Positions 26,002-33,872 of a stretch of DNA of 43,742 bases are shown piece by piece. The notes below the pieces were generated by a model. The model made no database searches. It saw only the letters and a list, made by a program, of their open reading frames with translations, and was not told where the DNA came from. The DNA is from Candidatus Kuenenia stuttgartensis (GTDB lineage Bacteria > Planctomycetota > Planctomycetia > Isosphaerales > Isosphaeraceae): the NCBI GenBank assembly GCA_945865635.1, contig CAMBEP010000038.1, forward strand, positions 1-43,742, written 5' to 3'. Each line of letters opens with the position of its first letter. Position 1 is the first letter of the stretch. The translations under genes were made by a program, and so were the position numbers.

Positions 26002-26658
26002 ATGACATCACGTATTGATATTCACCTTCACACCAGCCGATACTCGCCCGATAGCAACATCACACCAGAGCAGATGATCATCGATGCCAAGGCCGCCGGC
26101 CTGACATCGCTGGCCATCACAGAGCACGACACGCTTTGGCCGCTCGATGAACTTGCGGAACTCAATGCCAGGCCCGATGCCAAGGGCCTGGTGATTCTAG
26201 GCGGCGTGGAGGTTTCCGCACGCGAGGGCCATTTCCTCTGCTTCGGCTTGAAAAGCCTCAAAAATATTGAGCCGGGAATTCTTCTCAAAGACCTTGTTTC
26301 GGAAGTCCGAGCCCAAAACGGAGCGATTGTGGCCGCCCACCCATTCCGTTGGGATCAAGATTTTCACTCAATTTTAGACGAGCATGGGCCCGTCTTTCAG
26401 GCCCTTGAGCTGGCCAGCAAAAATGTCGAGCCCGAATGCAGGGCCCAGGTGGAAAACGTCTTGAGGCAGCATCCCAAGCTCATGGCAACGGGTTCGAGCG
26501 ATGCCCATCAGCCCGGCCAGATCGGCTGCTACTTCACAGAATTTGATGCACCCGTTACCACGATTTTTGAATTGATTGAAGCCCTCAAATCAGGCCGGGG
26601 CGTGGCACGTCACCACCCGAATAACCCAGTCTGGCAGCCCAGTGGGCCAATCCTCTGA
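26002..26658 (+). CDS. PHP-domain metal-dependent phosphoesterase
   Basis: A 218-residue stand-alone PHP domain. The metal-binding series is complete: HLH (His8, His10), EHD (41-43), GVE (Glu70), AHP (His113) and SSDAH (Asp167, His169), in the usual order. PHP enzymes hydrolyse phosphate esters, including histidinol phosphate and nucleotides, using a cluster of two or three metals. This compact form resembles the YciV-like group but lacks features that settle the substrate. No signal peptide is present, so it should be cytoplasmic. The ATG at 26002 lacks a strong ribosome site. It lies 98 nt after the aldolase on the same strand and ends 9 nt before the stop of the convergent rhomboid gene. 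A link to the aldolase is possible but unproven. Confidence 0.9.
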   Translation: MTSRIDIHLHTSRYSPDSNITPEQMIIDAKAAGLTSLAITEHDTLWPLDELAELNARPDAKGLVILGGVEVSAREGHFLCFGLKSLKNIEPGILLKDLVSEVRAQNGAIVAAHPFRWDQDFHSILDEHGPVFQALELASKNVEPECRAQVENVLRQHPKLMATGSSDAHQPGQIGCYFTEFDAPVTTIFELIEALKSGRGVARHHPNNPVWQPSGPIL

Positions 26659-26667
26659 CCAATGGAT

Positions 26668-27975
26668 TCAGGGCAAATTCATAGGACGGAGCACAGGGCC
26701 ATTCTTCATGGCCGGCCCCAGCTCTGTCCAGATCACATTCGGCCACGGTGTCCGGATTAAAACCAGTTTTTTTGCCAGATCAACCTGATGATTTTCAATC
26801 GACTTGGCTTCTTCTGCCAACAGTTGGATCATGGTTCCGATTTTGATCTGGAACGGCCGGATTTCCGAATTCAACGGGGGCCTCGGAATTGCCATTCGTA
26901 ACTCAGTCCTCAAGGGCACCCAGCCTTGCATGAGCGATTCTGAGCCGGTCTCTTGCACGAGCCGATCCGTCTTTTCGATGGCCGCCACCAACGCTTTCTG
27001 GTTGTCTCTGACCATTTTGTCAGAGACTTTCAAGAACAGGGTGCGATCCCATGGGAGTCTGAATCGGCCTTTTGTATTGATGACCTGAACTGCCTCCAAC
27101 CCAAGTGCGGATCTCGTGATAAAGCGAGCCTGAGTCTCGCCGATCGAAATCCGGAGCGTCTCCAACTGCTTCACCTGCGGGTTGTAATGTTCAATCTTTG
27201 ACTGCACCCGGGCCACCCAGACCTGGCCATAAACACAGGCCATGATTACGATTAAGCAGAGGCCAAGCACCGCTCGGCACCGTCCCGGCCGGTTTTCGTG
27301 CCAGGCGATCATGGTGTAGTGCAGCCTGCCAATCAAGGCGCCTGCCAGGGCCCCGCCGGCGTGGGCATAATTGTCGATCTGTGGGATCGTCAAACCAATC
27401 ATCAAATTGAAGACCAGCAAGCCAATCATTTGATTGTAAAGGTATTTGCCCATTCGGCTTCGGGATCTCAGGCCGACCACTGCGATCAGGCCGATGAGGC
27501 CGAAAACGACGGTTGATCCGCCACCGCTGGTGATCATCAGGACTGCCGGATTGTTGGACCCGATCAGAGGTCGGGCCAAAGATGCCATCCCGTTGCCCAG
27601 AAAACCGATCAAAATCACAATCGCAATCAAAAGCTTCGGCCCATACCACTCTTCAATCAGTTGACCGAGCTGTATCATGCCAAACATGTTCAAGGCGATA
27701 TGAATCAGCCCGAAGTGCACAAAAGTGGCCAGAATCGTTCGCCAGACTTGCCCGCACAGGATCTCGGCTGAATTCCAGGCTCCAAACATCTGCCCGGTCT
27801 GCTGGCTGATTGCACCGATGCCAAGCGGGCCAGCATCAGCCGATTTCTCAGGCGAGGGTGTCCACCCCTGCCACTGGGCCAATACCATCACCAGATAGAC
27901 CACGACCCAGGAAGCCGCCAGAATGGAGGTTCCAGGATATTCTCGGATGGTCTCAAACCGCTTACTTTTCAGCAC
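26668..27975 (-). CDS. Rhomboid-family intramembrane serine protease with C-terminal extension
   Basis: A 435-residue protein. About six membrane helices make up a rhomboid core: HxxxN in helix 2 (His92 and Asn96 in HFGLIHIALN), the catalytic serine Ser154 in GGGSTVVFGLIG, and His205 in DNYAHAGGALAG. The serine loop reads GGST where most rhomboids have GxSG, a substitution at a usually conserved glycine. The dyad itself is intact. A seventh helix (about 228-250) leads to a roughly 185-residue soluble tail rich in charged residues, of unknown role, unusually long for this family. The start is GTG 27975 with no clear Shine-Dalgarno element. A perfect TATAAT with a TGG extension lies about 60 nt upstream. 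The gene is downstream of gpsA on the same strand. Substrates are likely membrane-tethered proteins. Confidence 0.85.
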   Translation of the reverse strand: MLKSKRFETIREYPGTSILAASWVVVYLVMVLAQWQGWTPSPEKSADAGPLGIGAISQQTGQMFGAWNSAEILCGQVWRTILATFVHFGLIHIALNMFGMIQLGQLIEEWYGPKLLIAIVILIGFLGNGMASLARPLIGSNNPAVLMITSGGGSTVVFGLIGLIAVVGLRSRSRMGKYLYNQMIGLLVFNLMIGLTIPQIDNYAHAGGALAGALIGRLHYTMIAWHENRPGRCRAVLGLCLIVIMACVYGQVWVARVQSKIEHYNPQVKQLETLRISIGETQARFITRSALGLEAVQVINTKGRFRLPWDRTLFLKVSDKMVRDNQKALVAAIEKTDRLVQETGSESLMQGWVPLRTELRMAIPRPPLNSEIRPFQIKIGTMIQLLAEEAKSIENHQVDLAKKLVLIRTPWPNVIWTELGPAMKNGPVLRPMNLP

Positions 27976-28033
27976 GTCAGGAGCAACTCACAAAAAGGGC
28001 TGGGGCAGGTCGGGATATGGTTCTACACAATGT

Positions 28034-28042
28034 ATTATACCA
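28034..28042 (-). promoter_or_regulatory. Extended -10 element for the rhomboid gene
   Basis: On the minus strand the sequence TGGTATAAT matches the extended -10 (TGn plus TATAAT) exactly. No good -35 is present, which is tolerable for an extended -10. It lies about 60 nt before the GTG start. Confidence 0.4.
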
Positions 28043-28076
28043 ACTTTTCCGGAATCCATGCCTACAGGCTTAAGTT

Positions 28077-29087
28077 TTATGGACCAATTTCAAAGCTTTC
28101 GGCGCCGGTGGGGCGGCTGAGAAGCTCTGCCACCGCAGACCTTGGTGTGCTTTGACCCATCAAAATCTTTTCAACCGCCGCCGTGATCGGCATGTCGATG
28201 CCAAGCTCCCGGGCTGCCTGCGCAACGCTGAAAGTGGTAAAAACCCCTTCAGCAACATTGGTTGTGGAGTTCTGGGCTTGTTCCAGGGTCAGCCCCTGCG
28301 CCATCTTCATCCCCAGAGCCCGATTCCGCCCATGGGGGCTGAAGCAGGTGGTCATCAGGTCGCCAATGCCGGCGAGCCCAAAAAAAGTTGTGGTTTTTGC
28401 ACCTCGGGGCAACGCGAAGCGAGTCATCTCGACCAAGCCACGGGTCAGCATGGCGGCTTTGGCGTTGTCGCCAAACCCAAGCCCATCGCACAGGCCGGCG
28501 GCAAGGCCCATGATGTTTTTCAAGGCGCCTGCCAGTTCCACCCCAATCGAGTCCTCATTTCGATAAACCCTGAGAGATCCGGAATTAAAGATACAACAGG
28601 CCAGCTCGGCCAGCGCTTTGTCAGAACTGGCCACAACCATTGAAGTCGGTCGACCTTGGGCCAATTCTTCCGCATGGCTCGGGCCGCTCAGAACCGCAAC
28701 CGGCCGCTCGCCCAAGATCTCAGTGACAATCTGGGTCGGCCTGGCCAGAGTCTGAAATTCCAAGCCCTTCACCAACGACAGGACCGGCTGGCAAGCAGGG
28801 ATGTAAGAGGCTATGGGGCAGAGGGTTGAGCGCAGATAAGCAGTCGGTATGCCAGCCACGATCAGGTCTGATCCCGCCATCGCCTCTGCAATCGATCCCG
28901 TGATGCGAATCTCTCGCGGAATGGGTATGCCTGGTAGGTGCCTGTCGTTAACTCTTGATGCTGAAAGGTGTTGACAGTATTCTGGGTCGCGTCCCCAGAT
29001 GGTCACCTGATTGTTTTGACGACTCAGGTGAATGGCAAGGGCGGTTGAAAAGCCGCCAGTGCCCAGGAAAGTGACTTGATAAGACAT
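28077..29087 (-). CDS. gpsA: NAD(P)-dependent glycerol-3-phosphate dehydrogenase
   Basis: A 336-residue cytoplasmic dehydrogenase that reduces dihydroxyacetone phosphate to sn-glycerol 3-phosphate, the backbone for phospholipids. It has the N-terminal Rossmann loop GTGGFSTALA (9-18), where many GpsA proteins have a tryptophan in the GxxGxW position. SLVKGLE (Lys107), the ALKN lysine (Lys190), GLAGIGDLMTTC with Asp243, and GRNR (253-256) are all typical of GpsA. The length is normal for the family. GGAG lies about 13 nt before the ATG. It is transcribed divergently from the thioredoxin-protease gene and is upstream of the rhomboid gene, with its own promoter region in the gap to the right. Confidence 0.96.
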   Translation of the reverse strand: MSYQVTFLGTGGFSTALAIHLSRQNNQVTIWGRDPEYCQHLSASRVNDRHLPGIPIPREIRITGSIAEAMAGSDLIVAGIPTAYLRSTLCPIASYIPACQPVLSLVKGLEFQTLARPTQIVTEILGERPVAVLSGPSHAEELAQGRPTSMVVASSDKALAELACCIFNSGSLRVYRNEDSIGVELAGALKNIMGLAAGLCDGLGFGDNAKAAMLTRGLVEMTRFALPRGAKTTTFFGLAGIGDLMTTCFSPHGRNRALGMKMAQGLTLEQAQNSTTNVAEGVFTTFSVAQAARELGIDMPITAAVEKILMGQSTPRSAVAELLSRPTGAESFEIGP

Positions 29088-29674
29088 CGCTGTTTTGGAC
29101 TCTCCAGAGTGTCCGGGCCAAACCGATTCGTGATAGCAACGGACTCCTCACTCTTTTACTATCCCTTAATCTGGAAGAAATGTGGCCCGGCAAGATTTTT
29201 TTTGGTTTTTTGCGGATGAAAAACGCCAGCCGACCCTTCCTCGACAGAGTTTATCCACCAATTCAGGAATGAGTTAAGGCAAAACAGGATTTGTTAAAGT
29301 CGTGAGGCCGATCTGCCGAAATTGATATGGCGACATTATCGAGTTTGGCATATAAGAGGCATGGCAACGTGCGAGATCTGCAACCCATCCGGTGGAACTG
29401 GTTGGTTTCAAGGCGGGATGCAATGATTGACGGGGTCCTGGGTGGGCGAAAGCCTGTTCAGCGTAAAGGTATGCCACGAAGGCAGCCTTGGTCGGTAATG
29501 GCAGGATGCCTGCATGATGATGGGCGGCCAGGGGTATCAATCCGATGCACCAGGCCGCAACTTGACGCACTCCAAGACTTACAGCCCCCCCATTTCAGGT
29601 CATCCGACGCCACGCCCGTACAGGCATCGCTCAGCCTAAGGATTTTTCCTCAGGTCGGCAGGCCTCAAGGCGTA
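29088..29674. other. Long leader region between gpsA and the thioredoxin-protease gene
   Basis: About 587 bases. The left quarter should hold the gpsA promoter. From 29327 to 29674 the reading frame of the downstream gene is open with no stop, but its translation is rich in Arg, Trp and Pro with no protein-like domain. I therefore treat it as leader. The region has small hairpins, such as GCAGG/CCTGC and GCGGCC/GGCCGC, the latter spanning about 29523-29557. I compared it by eye with tmRNA, RNase P, SRP RNA and common riboswitches and found no match. A sigma54-like element is listed separately. Confidence 0.4.
29345..29361 (+). promoter_or_regulatory. Possible sigma54 (-24/-12) promoter
   Basis: TTGGCATATAAGAGGCA keeps the -24 TTGGCA and the invariant GG and GC dinucleotides separated by 10 bases, but the -12 half is TTGC-poor (AGGC). 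It is about 315 nt before the thioredoxin-protease start. A sigma54 activator is encoded nearby. Matches of this quality arise by chance. Confidence 0.2.
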
Positions 29675-31564
29675 ATGTTTGCCCAAATCGGGAGCATGGT
29701 TGTGATGCCCATCCTTGGAATGTTTGCATTACTGATTGGTTCAGGGCTCTTGGCAGCTCAGCCGGCCGCAGGCCCTGAAAATCCATCCACGCGCCTCGTC
29801 CAGAAGTCCTACGGCGGAATTGCCTCGCCTGTGACAGAGGCCCTCTCGCTCGAATCCGATCAGCCCACGATCCTCGAATTCTCTGCCACCTGGTGCGGCC
29901 CATGCACCGAAATGAAGCCTCAGGTTGATGCACTCAAGGCCAAGAATTACCCGATCCGGGTTCTCGATGTCGATCGTGAACAAGACTTGGCTCACAGCTT
30001 TCGTGTCTCGTCCATACCGGCTTTCGTCTTTGTAAGCCCCGATGGGAAAGTCCTTGGCCGGTCGGAAGGCCTTCAGGACGCCTCCAAAATCGCCACCCAG
30101 TTCCGCCGTATCAAGGCCGACTGGCAATCCTCAAAAGCCAAGGCAGATAAATCAAGCCTGGCTGCAAACGATATCCCCGACAACGATACCTCCGATAAGG
30201 CTGCCCGGGAGACTCCAGAAAACGATGGAGACCCAGGCGAAACCGAGGATTCCCCAAGAGAAGCCGCACACCCCAAGCCTTGGCAGACGGTCGTAAGAAT
30301 CGTCGTTCACGGCGGCGGTGTCATGGGATTCGGCTCGGGCACCATTATCGAATCCACCGATGAGCATTCCATCATCCTCACTTGTGCTCACATCTTTAAG
30401 CTGGAAAACGCCCGTAATCAAGCCAAACCAGGCGACTTTCCACGTCAGGTGACTGTCGATCTGTTTGATGGAAAACTGACAGGCCCGAATGGACAGACCG
30501 TGACCACATCTGTCAAGAATATCCCGGCCCGTGTCATCGATTACGACTTCCAGACCGATGTTGGCCTGATCGCCATCGCTCCGGGATACAAGCTCCCAGC
30601 CAGCCCCGTGGTGCCTGAAAAGTGGAAGCCATCGCCAAAAATGATGATGTTTACGGCCGGCTGTTCCGGCGGCAAAGATGCCACTGTCTGGAACACCGAA
30701 GTGGTCAATCCGGAATCAAAAATGCTTATCAACCGCCAGCCTTACGAAGCCATCGAGTGTCTCCACGAGCCCATTCAGGGCCGAAGCGGTGGCGGGCTTT
30801 ATACCATGGATGGCTATGTGGCTGGTGTCTGCGATATGGCCGTGGTCGGTGGCAAGCGTGGGCTTTATGCCACGCCCAAGTCGATTCATTCACTATTGGC
30901 CCGAAATGATATGGGCCGAATGTATACTCGGCAGCTTCAGGACTTCGACAAAGGCCAGATGCTGGCCCGCTATGATGGCTCGTCTCGACGCCCGCCGCAG
31001 CGTTCTGTCAGGGCCCAGAGCGACGACGAAGTGACCATCCCGCCCCCCGGTATCCTCGGAGTGACCGACCCGAACTCCTCCGGCCTGCCACCCGTTGGTT
31101 CCATGGCCATGGTCGATGCCATGACAGAAACGCCACTGCGAACCATCCCTAATTCCGGAACTGCCTGGAATGGAGGAACCCGATTCCGCAAAATCGCTGA
31201 TTCCGAATCCGCACAAAATGGCTTCACCATTCCGAAGGCCAAGGGTGCAAAGTCGACCTCCTCAGAACTTGCTGACTCCGACCTGGTGCCTGTCAATCAG
31301 CTTGCCTCCGCTGCGGGTTCCGATCCGTCGCCAGCCGATCAGGCGTCTGATACGACCAAATCCAGAATGAAAAAAGTTTCCCAGCCCGAGGTCTCGGTGG
31401 CCGATCAAAGCGATCCCGGGAAGCAGGAATCACGACCCTCAAACGCTTCCAGGCCGAAGGTCGATCGCCAGCCCCCACGTGTCAGGCTCATGCCGGTTCA
31501 GGGCCTCGAAAAATCAAATGAAGGCATCTGGCGCAGCAATGCACCCAGTTCGTCGATAGATTGA
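29675..31564 (+). CDS. Secreted thioredoxin-trypsin-like protease fusion
   Basis: About 629 residues from ATG 29675, which has AAGG a few bases upstream and starts a hydrophobic signal segment (about 8-28). First comes a thioredoxin domain (about 40-150) with WCGPC (73-77) and the cis-proline of SSIPAF (115). A polar linker follows (about 150-200). A trypsin-like serine protease domain (about 205-415) has its full triad: His239 in TCAHIF, Asp295 in QTDVGL and Ser371 in GRSGGG. The last 200 residues are Ser/Pro-rich and probably disordered. This joins a disulphide-active domain to a protease in one exported chain, so I infer periplasmic quality control or redox-controlled proteolysis. The frame is open back to 29327, but that part is not protein-like. 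A terminator region follows. Confidence 0.85.
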   Translation: MFAQIGSMVVMPILGMFALLIGSGLLAAQPAAGPENPSTRLVQKSYGGIASPVTEALSLESDQPTILEFSATWCGPCTEMKPQVDALKAKNYPIRVLDVDREQDLAHSFRVSSIPAFVFVSPDGKVLGRSEGLQDASKIATQFRRIKADWQSSKAKADKSSLAANDIPDNDTSDKAARETPENDGDPGETEDSPREAAHPKPWQTVVRIVVHGGGVMGFGSGTIIESTDEHSIILTCAHIFKLENARNQAKPGDFPRQVTVDLFDGKLTGPNGQTVTTSVKNIPARVIDYDFQTDVGLIAIAPGYKLPASPVVPEKWKPSPKMMMFTAGCSGGKDATVWNTEVVNPESKMLINRQPYEAIECLHEPIQGRSGGGLYTMDGYVAGVCDMAVVGGKRGLYATPKSIHSLLARNDMGRMYTRQLQDFDKGQMLARYDGSSRRPPQRSVRAQSDDEVTIPPPGILGVTDPNSSGLPPVGSMAMVDAMTETPLRTIPNSGTAWNGGTRFRKIADSESAQNGFTIPKAKGAKSTSSELADSDLVPVNQLASAAGSDPSPADQASDTTKSRMKKVSQPEVSVADQSDPGKQESRPSNASRPKVDRQPPRVRLMPVQGLEKSNEGIWRSNAPSSSID

Positions 31565-31574
31565 GCCCCAGCCT

Positions 31575-31642
31575 TCTTTAATTCGCTTTTGAGCAATCGC
31601 TCAAAACCGCCCCAGTCAGGAATTAAACTGGAATTAAAGAGG
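31575..31642. terminator. Convergent terminator region with nested inverted repeats
   Basis: An inner perfect 8-bp hairpin TTTTGAGC/GCTCAAAA with a 4-nt loop (31587-31606) sits inside a 10-bp perfect inverted repeat TCTTTAATTC (31575-31584)/GAATTAAAGA (31631-31640). It separates the convergent thioredoxin-protease and zinc-ribbon genes. There is no long T-run, so termination by the nested structure is inferred. Confidence 0.5.
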
Positions 31643-31645
31643 AAA

Positions 31646-32308
31646 TTAAACCTCGATGATCAGCGGGTTGAATGATGATTTTTGAGGCCGGGTTTTACGT
31701 TTTCGGCCGATCCAATACCAGCTTGATGCAAAGCAGGGCACAGCGAATAATACCGACAGGGCTGAAACTCGCGAATTTCCGACCCACACCGCAATTGCGA
31801 TTGCAATCAATCCCAAGATTGCCGGGAGATTGCTTGGATGCAACCACTCTGCCCTCGGGAATTCCGCTCTGGGCCGTCGCATTCGTCTCTGAATTCGCCA
31901 GACACCTAAAATCAGGCCCGTCGCTGTTCCCATGAGCACACCACCGCTAAGAATGAATAAATTTGACGCCGGTCGACTTCCAGAGGGGTTAAGCGGAGTC
32001 GGTTCCTCATTTTTTAAAAAACCGGCGCAGATCATTGTGAGCCCCCACAAGGCGAAAATGCTTGAAAACATGGAAATCGCCAATACCCTCTGACGTGATC
32101 GGGCCACAGACGATTGCCACCACGTTCCACCCATGGGTAGAACCAGCCGCCCCTCTTCGCTGAAAAGCTGCACTTTATTTGAGAGCTCGACAGTCACCCC
32201 ACCGGCAACTTCCAGGCAGCCCCTGCACCAGCCAAACGCAAGTTTCCCATCAGGCAAACGCCCGACACAGGCTTTGGAGACGATTCGGTCGCACTCGCTG
32301 CATCGCAC
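31646..32308 (-). CDS. Zinc-ribbon membrane protein of unknown function
   Basis: About 220 residues. The N-terminus has CxxC pairs at 3/6 and 28/31, a zinc-ribbon-like arrangement. About four membrane helices follow (roughly 78-100, 118-140, 165-182 and 190-208), and the tail is basic. I do not recognise the family. The start is best placed at GTG 32308. A perfect anti-Shine-Dalgarno complement, GGAGGTGATC (32312-32321), has its GGAGG core 8 nt before it. Starting at GTG 32317, as the open frame allows, would put the ribosome site on top of the start codon. The cytoplasmic ribbon could bind protein or nucleic acid. It is upstream of nothing on its strand and converges on the thioredoxin-protease gene. 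Confidence 0.7.
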   Translation of the reverse strand: MRCSECDRIVSKACVGRLPDGKLAFGWCRGCLEVAGGVTVELSNKVQLFSEEGRLVLPMGGTWWQSSVARSRQRVLAISMFSSIFALWGLTMICAGFLKNEEPTPLNPSGSRPASNLFILSGGVLMGTATGLILGVWRIQRRMRRPRAEFPRAEWLHPSNLPAILGLIAIAIAVWVGNSRVSALSVLFAVPCFASSWYWIGRKRKTRPQKSSFNPLIIEV

Positions 32309-32311
32309 CGT

Positions 32312-32321
32312 GATCACCTCC
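32312..32321 (-). promoter_or_regulatory. Exceptionally strong ribosome binding site
   Basis: GGAGGTGATC on the minus strand is a 10-base perfect complement to the usual 3-prime end of 16S rRNA. It decides the start of the zinc-ribbon membrane protein in favour of GTG 32308. Confidence 0.7.
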
Positions 32322-32417
32322 AGATCTCAGATAACTCATGATCCAGCCATTCCACTTTTATATTCTATCCACTCCGATGGACTCTGGCGAGAATGCATGT
32401 GAAATTAATTCCGCACC

Positions 32418-33857
32418 TTAATAATTCCCGCCAAGCCCATGCTCCTTGATTTTGGCGTAGAGGCTCGACAACCCCAGCCCCAATCGTGCGGCCGCCCGTT
32501 TCCGGTCATCTCCTGAATCTGCCAAAACCCGCTTGAGGTGTGTCTTTTCGTATTCCCGAATCGCCTCTCGCAGGTCGTCAATCCATTCGGAAGATTGAAT
32601 TTCCGTCGATCCGCCATTCCCGGTCTTAAAATCCAGAACCGAATCCTGAATCAAGCCCGGGAAATGAAATAATTCCGCTTCCGTTAAATGTAATCCATCG
32701 GCCAGAATCACGGCCCGCTCCAATAAATTGTCAAGCTCCCGCACATTCCCACGCCATTCCATAGCCATCAGCCGGTCGATTGCATCTGCATCGACGGAAT
32801 CAATCCGCTTACCCATGCGCTGCGCGTGCTTCTGGATCAAAACCTCGACGATGTCAGGAATATCCTCGCGGCGGCTCCTCAGGCTTGGCATCGGAACATT
32901 GACAACATTGAGCCGATAATACAAATCCGCCCGAAATCTGCCGGCTTTGACTTCCTCATCAAGATTTTTGTTCGTTGCCGAAAGTATGCGAGCCTTCATG
33001 ATGGATGGGCGATTGGCGCCGACCGGCAAAACCTCGCGGTTTTCAATCACTCGCAAGAGCTTGGACTGTAATGCAATTGGCAGTTCGCCAATTTCATCAA
33101 GAAAGACCGTGCCATCGGCTGCCGCCACAAAAAGGCCATCCCGATCGCGGTCGGCCCCTGTAAAGGCACCCTTGACATGCCCAAACAACTGGTTTTCCAG
33201 AAGTTCTGCGGGTATGGCAGCACAATTGATGGCCAGAAAAGGAGCCTCCGGAAAGTCGCCCTGATCGTGTAATGCCCTGGCCGCAAGCTCTTTGCCGGTA
33301 CCCGATTCGCCAGTGATCAAGACATTCGCACGGGTCGGCCCAACTCGTGAGATCCAGCTTTTGAGCGATTGCATCACCGGGCTTGTGCCGACCAGTGACT
33401 CGATCCCCGATCTTGCATGCACCTTCTGATTCAGCTTGCGGCGTAAAGCCTGATTCTCGCGTTTGAGTGCTTGCCATTCGATCAGATGATCAAGCCGGGC
33501 GGTCAGGTCGTCAAATAAAATCGGTTTGATCAGATAGTCACGAGCCCCGGAATGAAATGCCTGGATGGCACTCTCCACCGTCGCATACGCCGTAATCATC
33601 AGCACGGCCAGCCCCGGACTGGCCTTGAGCATCGCTTCAAGCAGCTCCAATCCACTTTTGTCAGGAAGCTGGATATCGCAAATGACAATTTCAGGTTTGT
33701 GATGGTCAAGCTGGATCATGGCCTGGCGTGCATCAAATGCAACTTCAACGGGAAAGCCCTCGCCAGTCAGGAATTCTGACAGGGTCTCTGCCAGAATGCG
33801 TTCATCGTCAACAACCATGATTCTCGGTCGTTTGGAAATCGGTTTCAATTCAGACAT
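32418..33857 (-). CDS. NtrC-family sigma54-dependent response regulator
   Basis: A 479-residue regulator with three domains. The receiver (about 11-125) has the acidic pair DD (17-18), phospho-acceptor Asp61 in ICDIQLPD, Thr89 and Lys111. The AAA+ domain (about 155-390) has Walker A GESGTGKE (183-190), the GAFTGA loop (230-235) that contacts sigma54, and Walker B VFLDEIGE (251-258). A C-terminal Fis-type helix-turn-helix (about 450-475) has RAAARLGLGLSSLYAKI. It should activate sigma54 promoters when phosphorylated by its partner. The partner is the histidine kinase gene immediately upstream, whose stop is 15 nt away, so the two are one operon. Its targets are not evident; the one sigma54-like site I noted is weak. 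Confidence 0.97.
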   Translation of the reverse strand: MSELKPISKRPRIMVVDDERILAETLSEFLTGEGFPVEVAFDARQAMIQLDHHKPEIVICDIQLPDKSGLELLEAMLKASPGLAVLMITAYATVESAIQAFHSGARDYLIKPILFDDLTARLDHLIEWQALKRENQALRRKLNQKVHARSGIESLVGTSPVMQSLKSWISRVGPTRANVLITGESGTGKELAARALHDQGDFPEAPFLAINCAAIPAELLENQLFGHVKGAFTGADRDRDGLFVAAADGTVFLDEIGELPIALQSKLLRVIENREVLPVGANRPSIMKARILSATNKNLDEEVKAGRFRADLYYRLNVVNVPMPSLRSRREDIPDIVEVLIQKHAQRMGKRIDSVDADAIDRLMAMEWRGNVRELDNLLERAVILADGLHLTEAELFHFPGLIQDSVLDFKTGNGGSTEIQSSEWIDDLREAIREYEKTHLKRVLADSGDDRKRAAARLGLGLSSLYAKIKEHGLGGNY

Positions 33858-33872
33858 GCAAAGACTTTCATT

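Noticed and set aside
29274..29570. A 98-codon minus-strand frame in the long leader
   Set aside because: No family resemblance, no ribosome site, and it overlaps the leader of the thioredoxin-protease gene. Kept only as part of the unexplained region.
29345..29670. Possible tmRNA, RNase P, SRP RNA or riboswitch in the leader
   Set aside because: I compared conserved cores by eye and none fits. A covariance-model search would be decisive.
32312..32321. A sequence identical to the end of 16S rRNA (GATCACCTCC on the plus strand)
   Set aside because: Only ten bases match and no rRNA body precedes it. It is the complement of a strong Shine-Dalgarno element.
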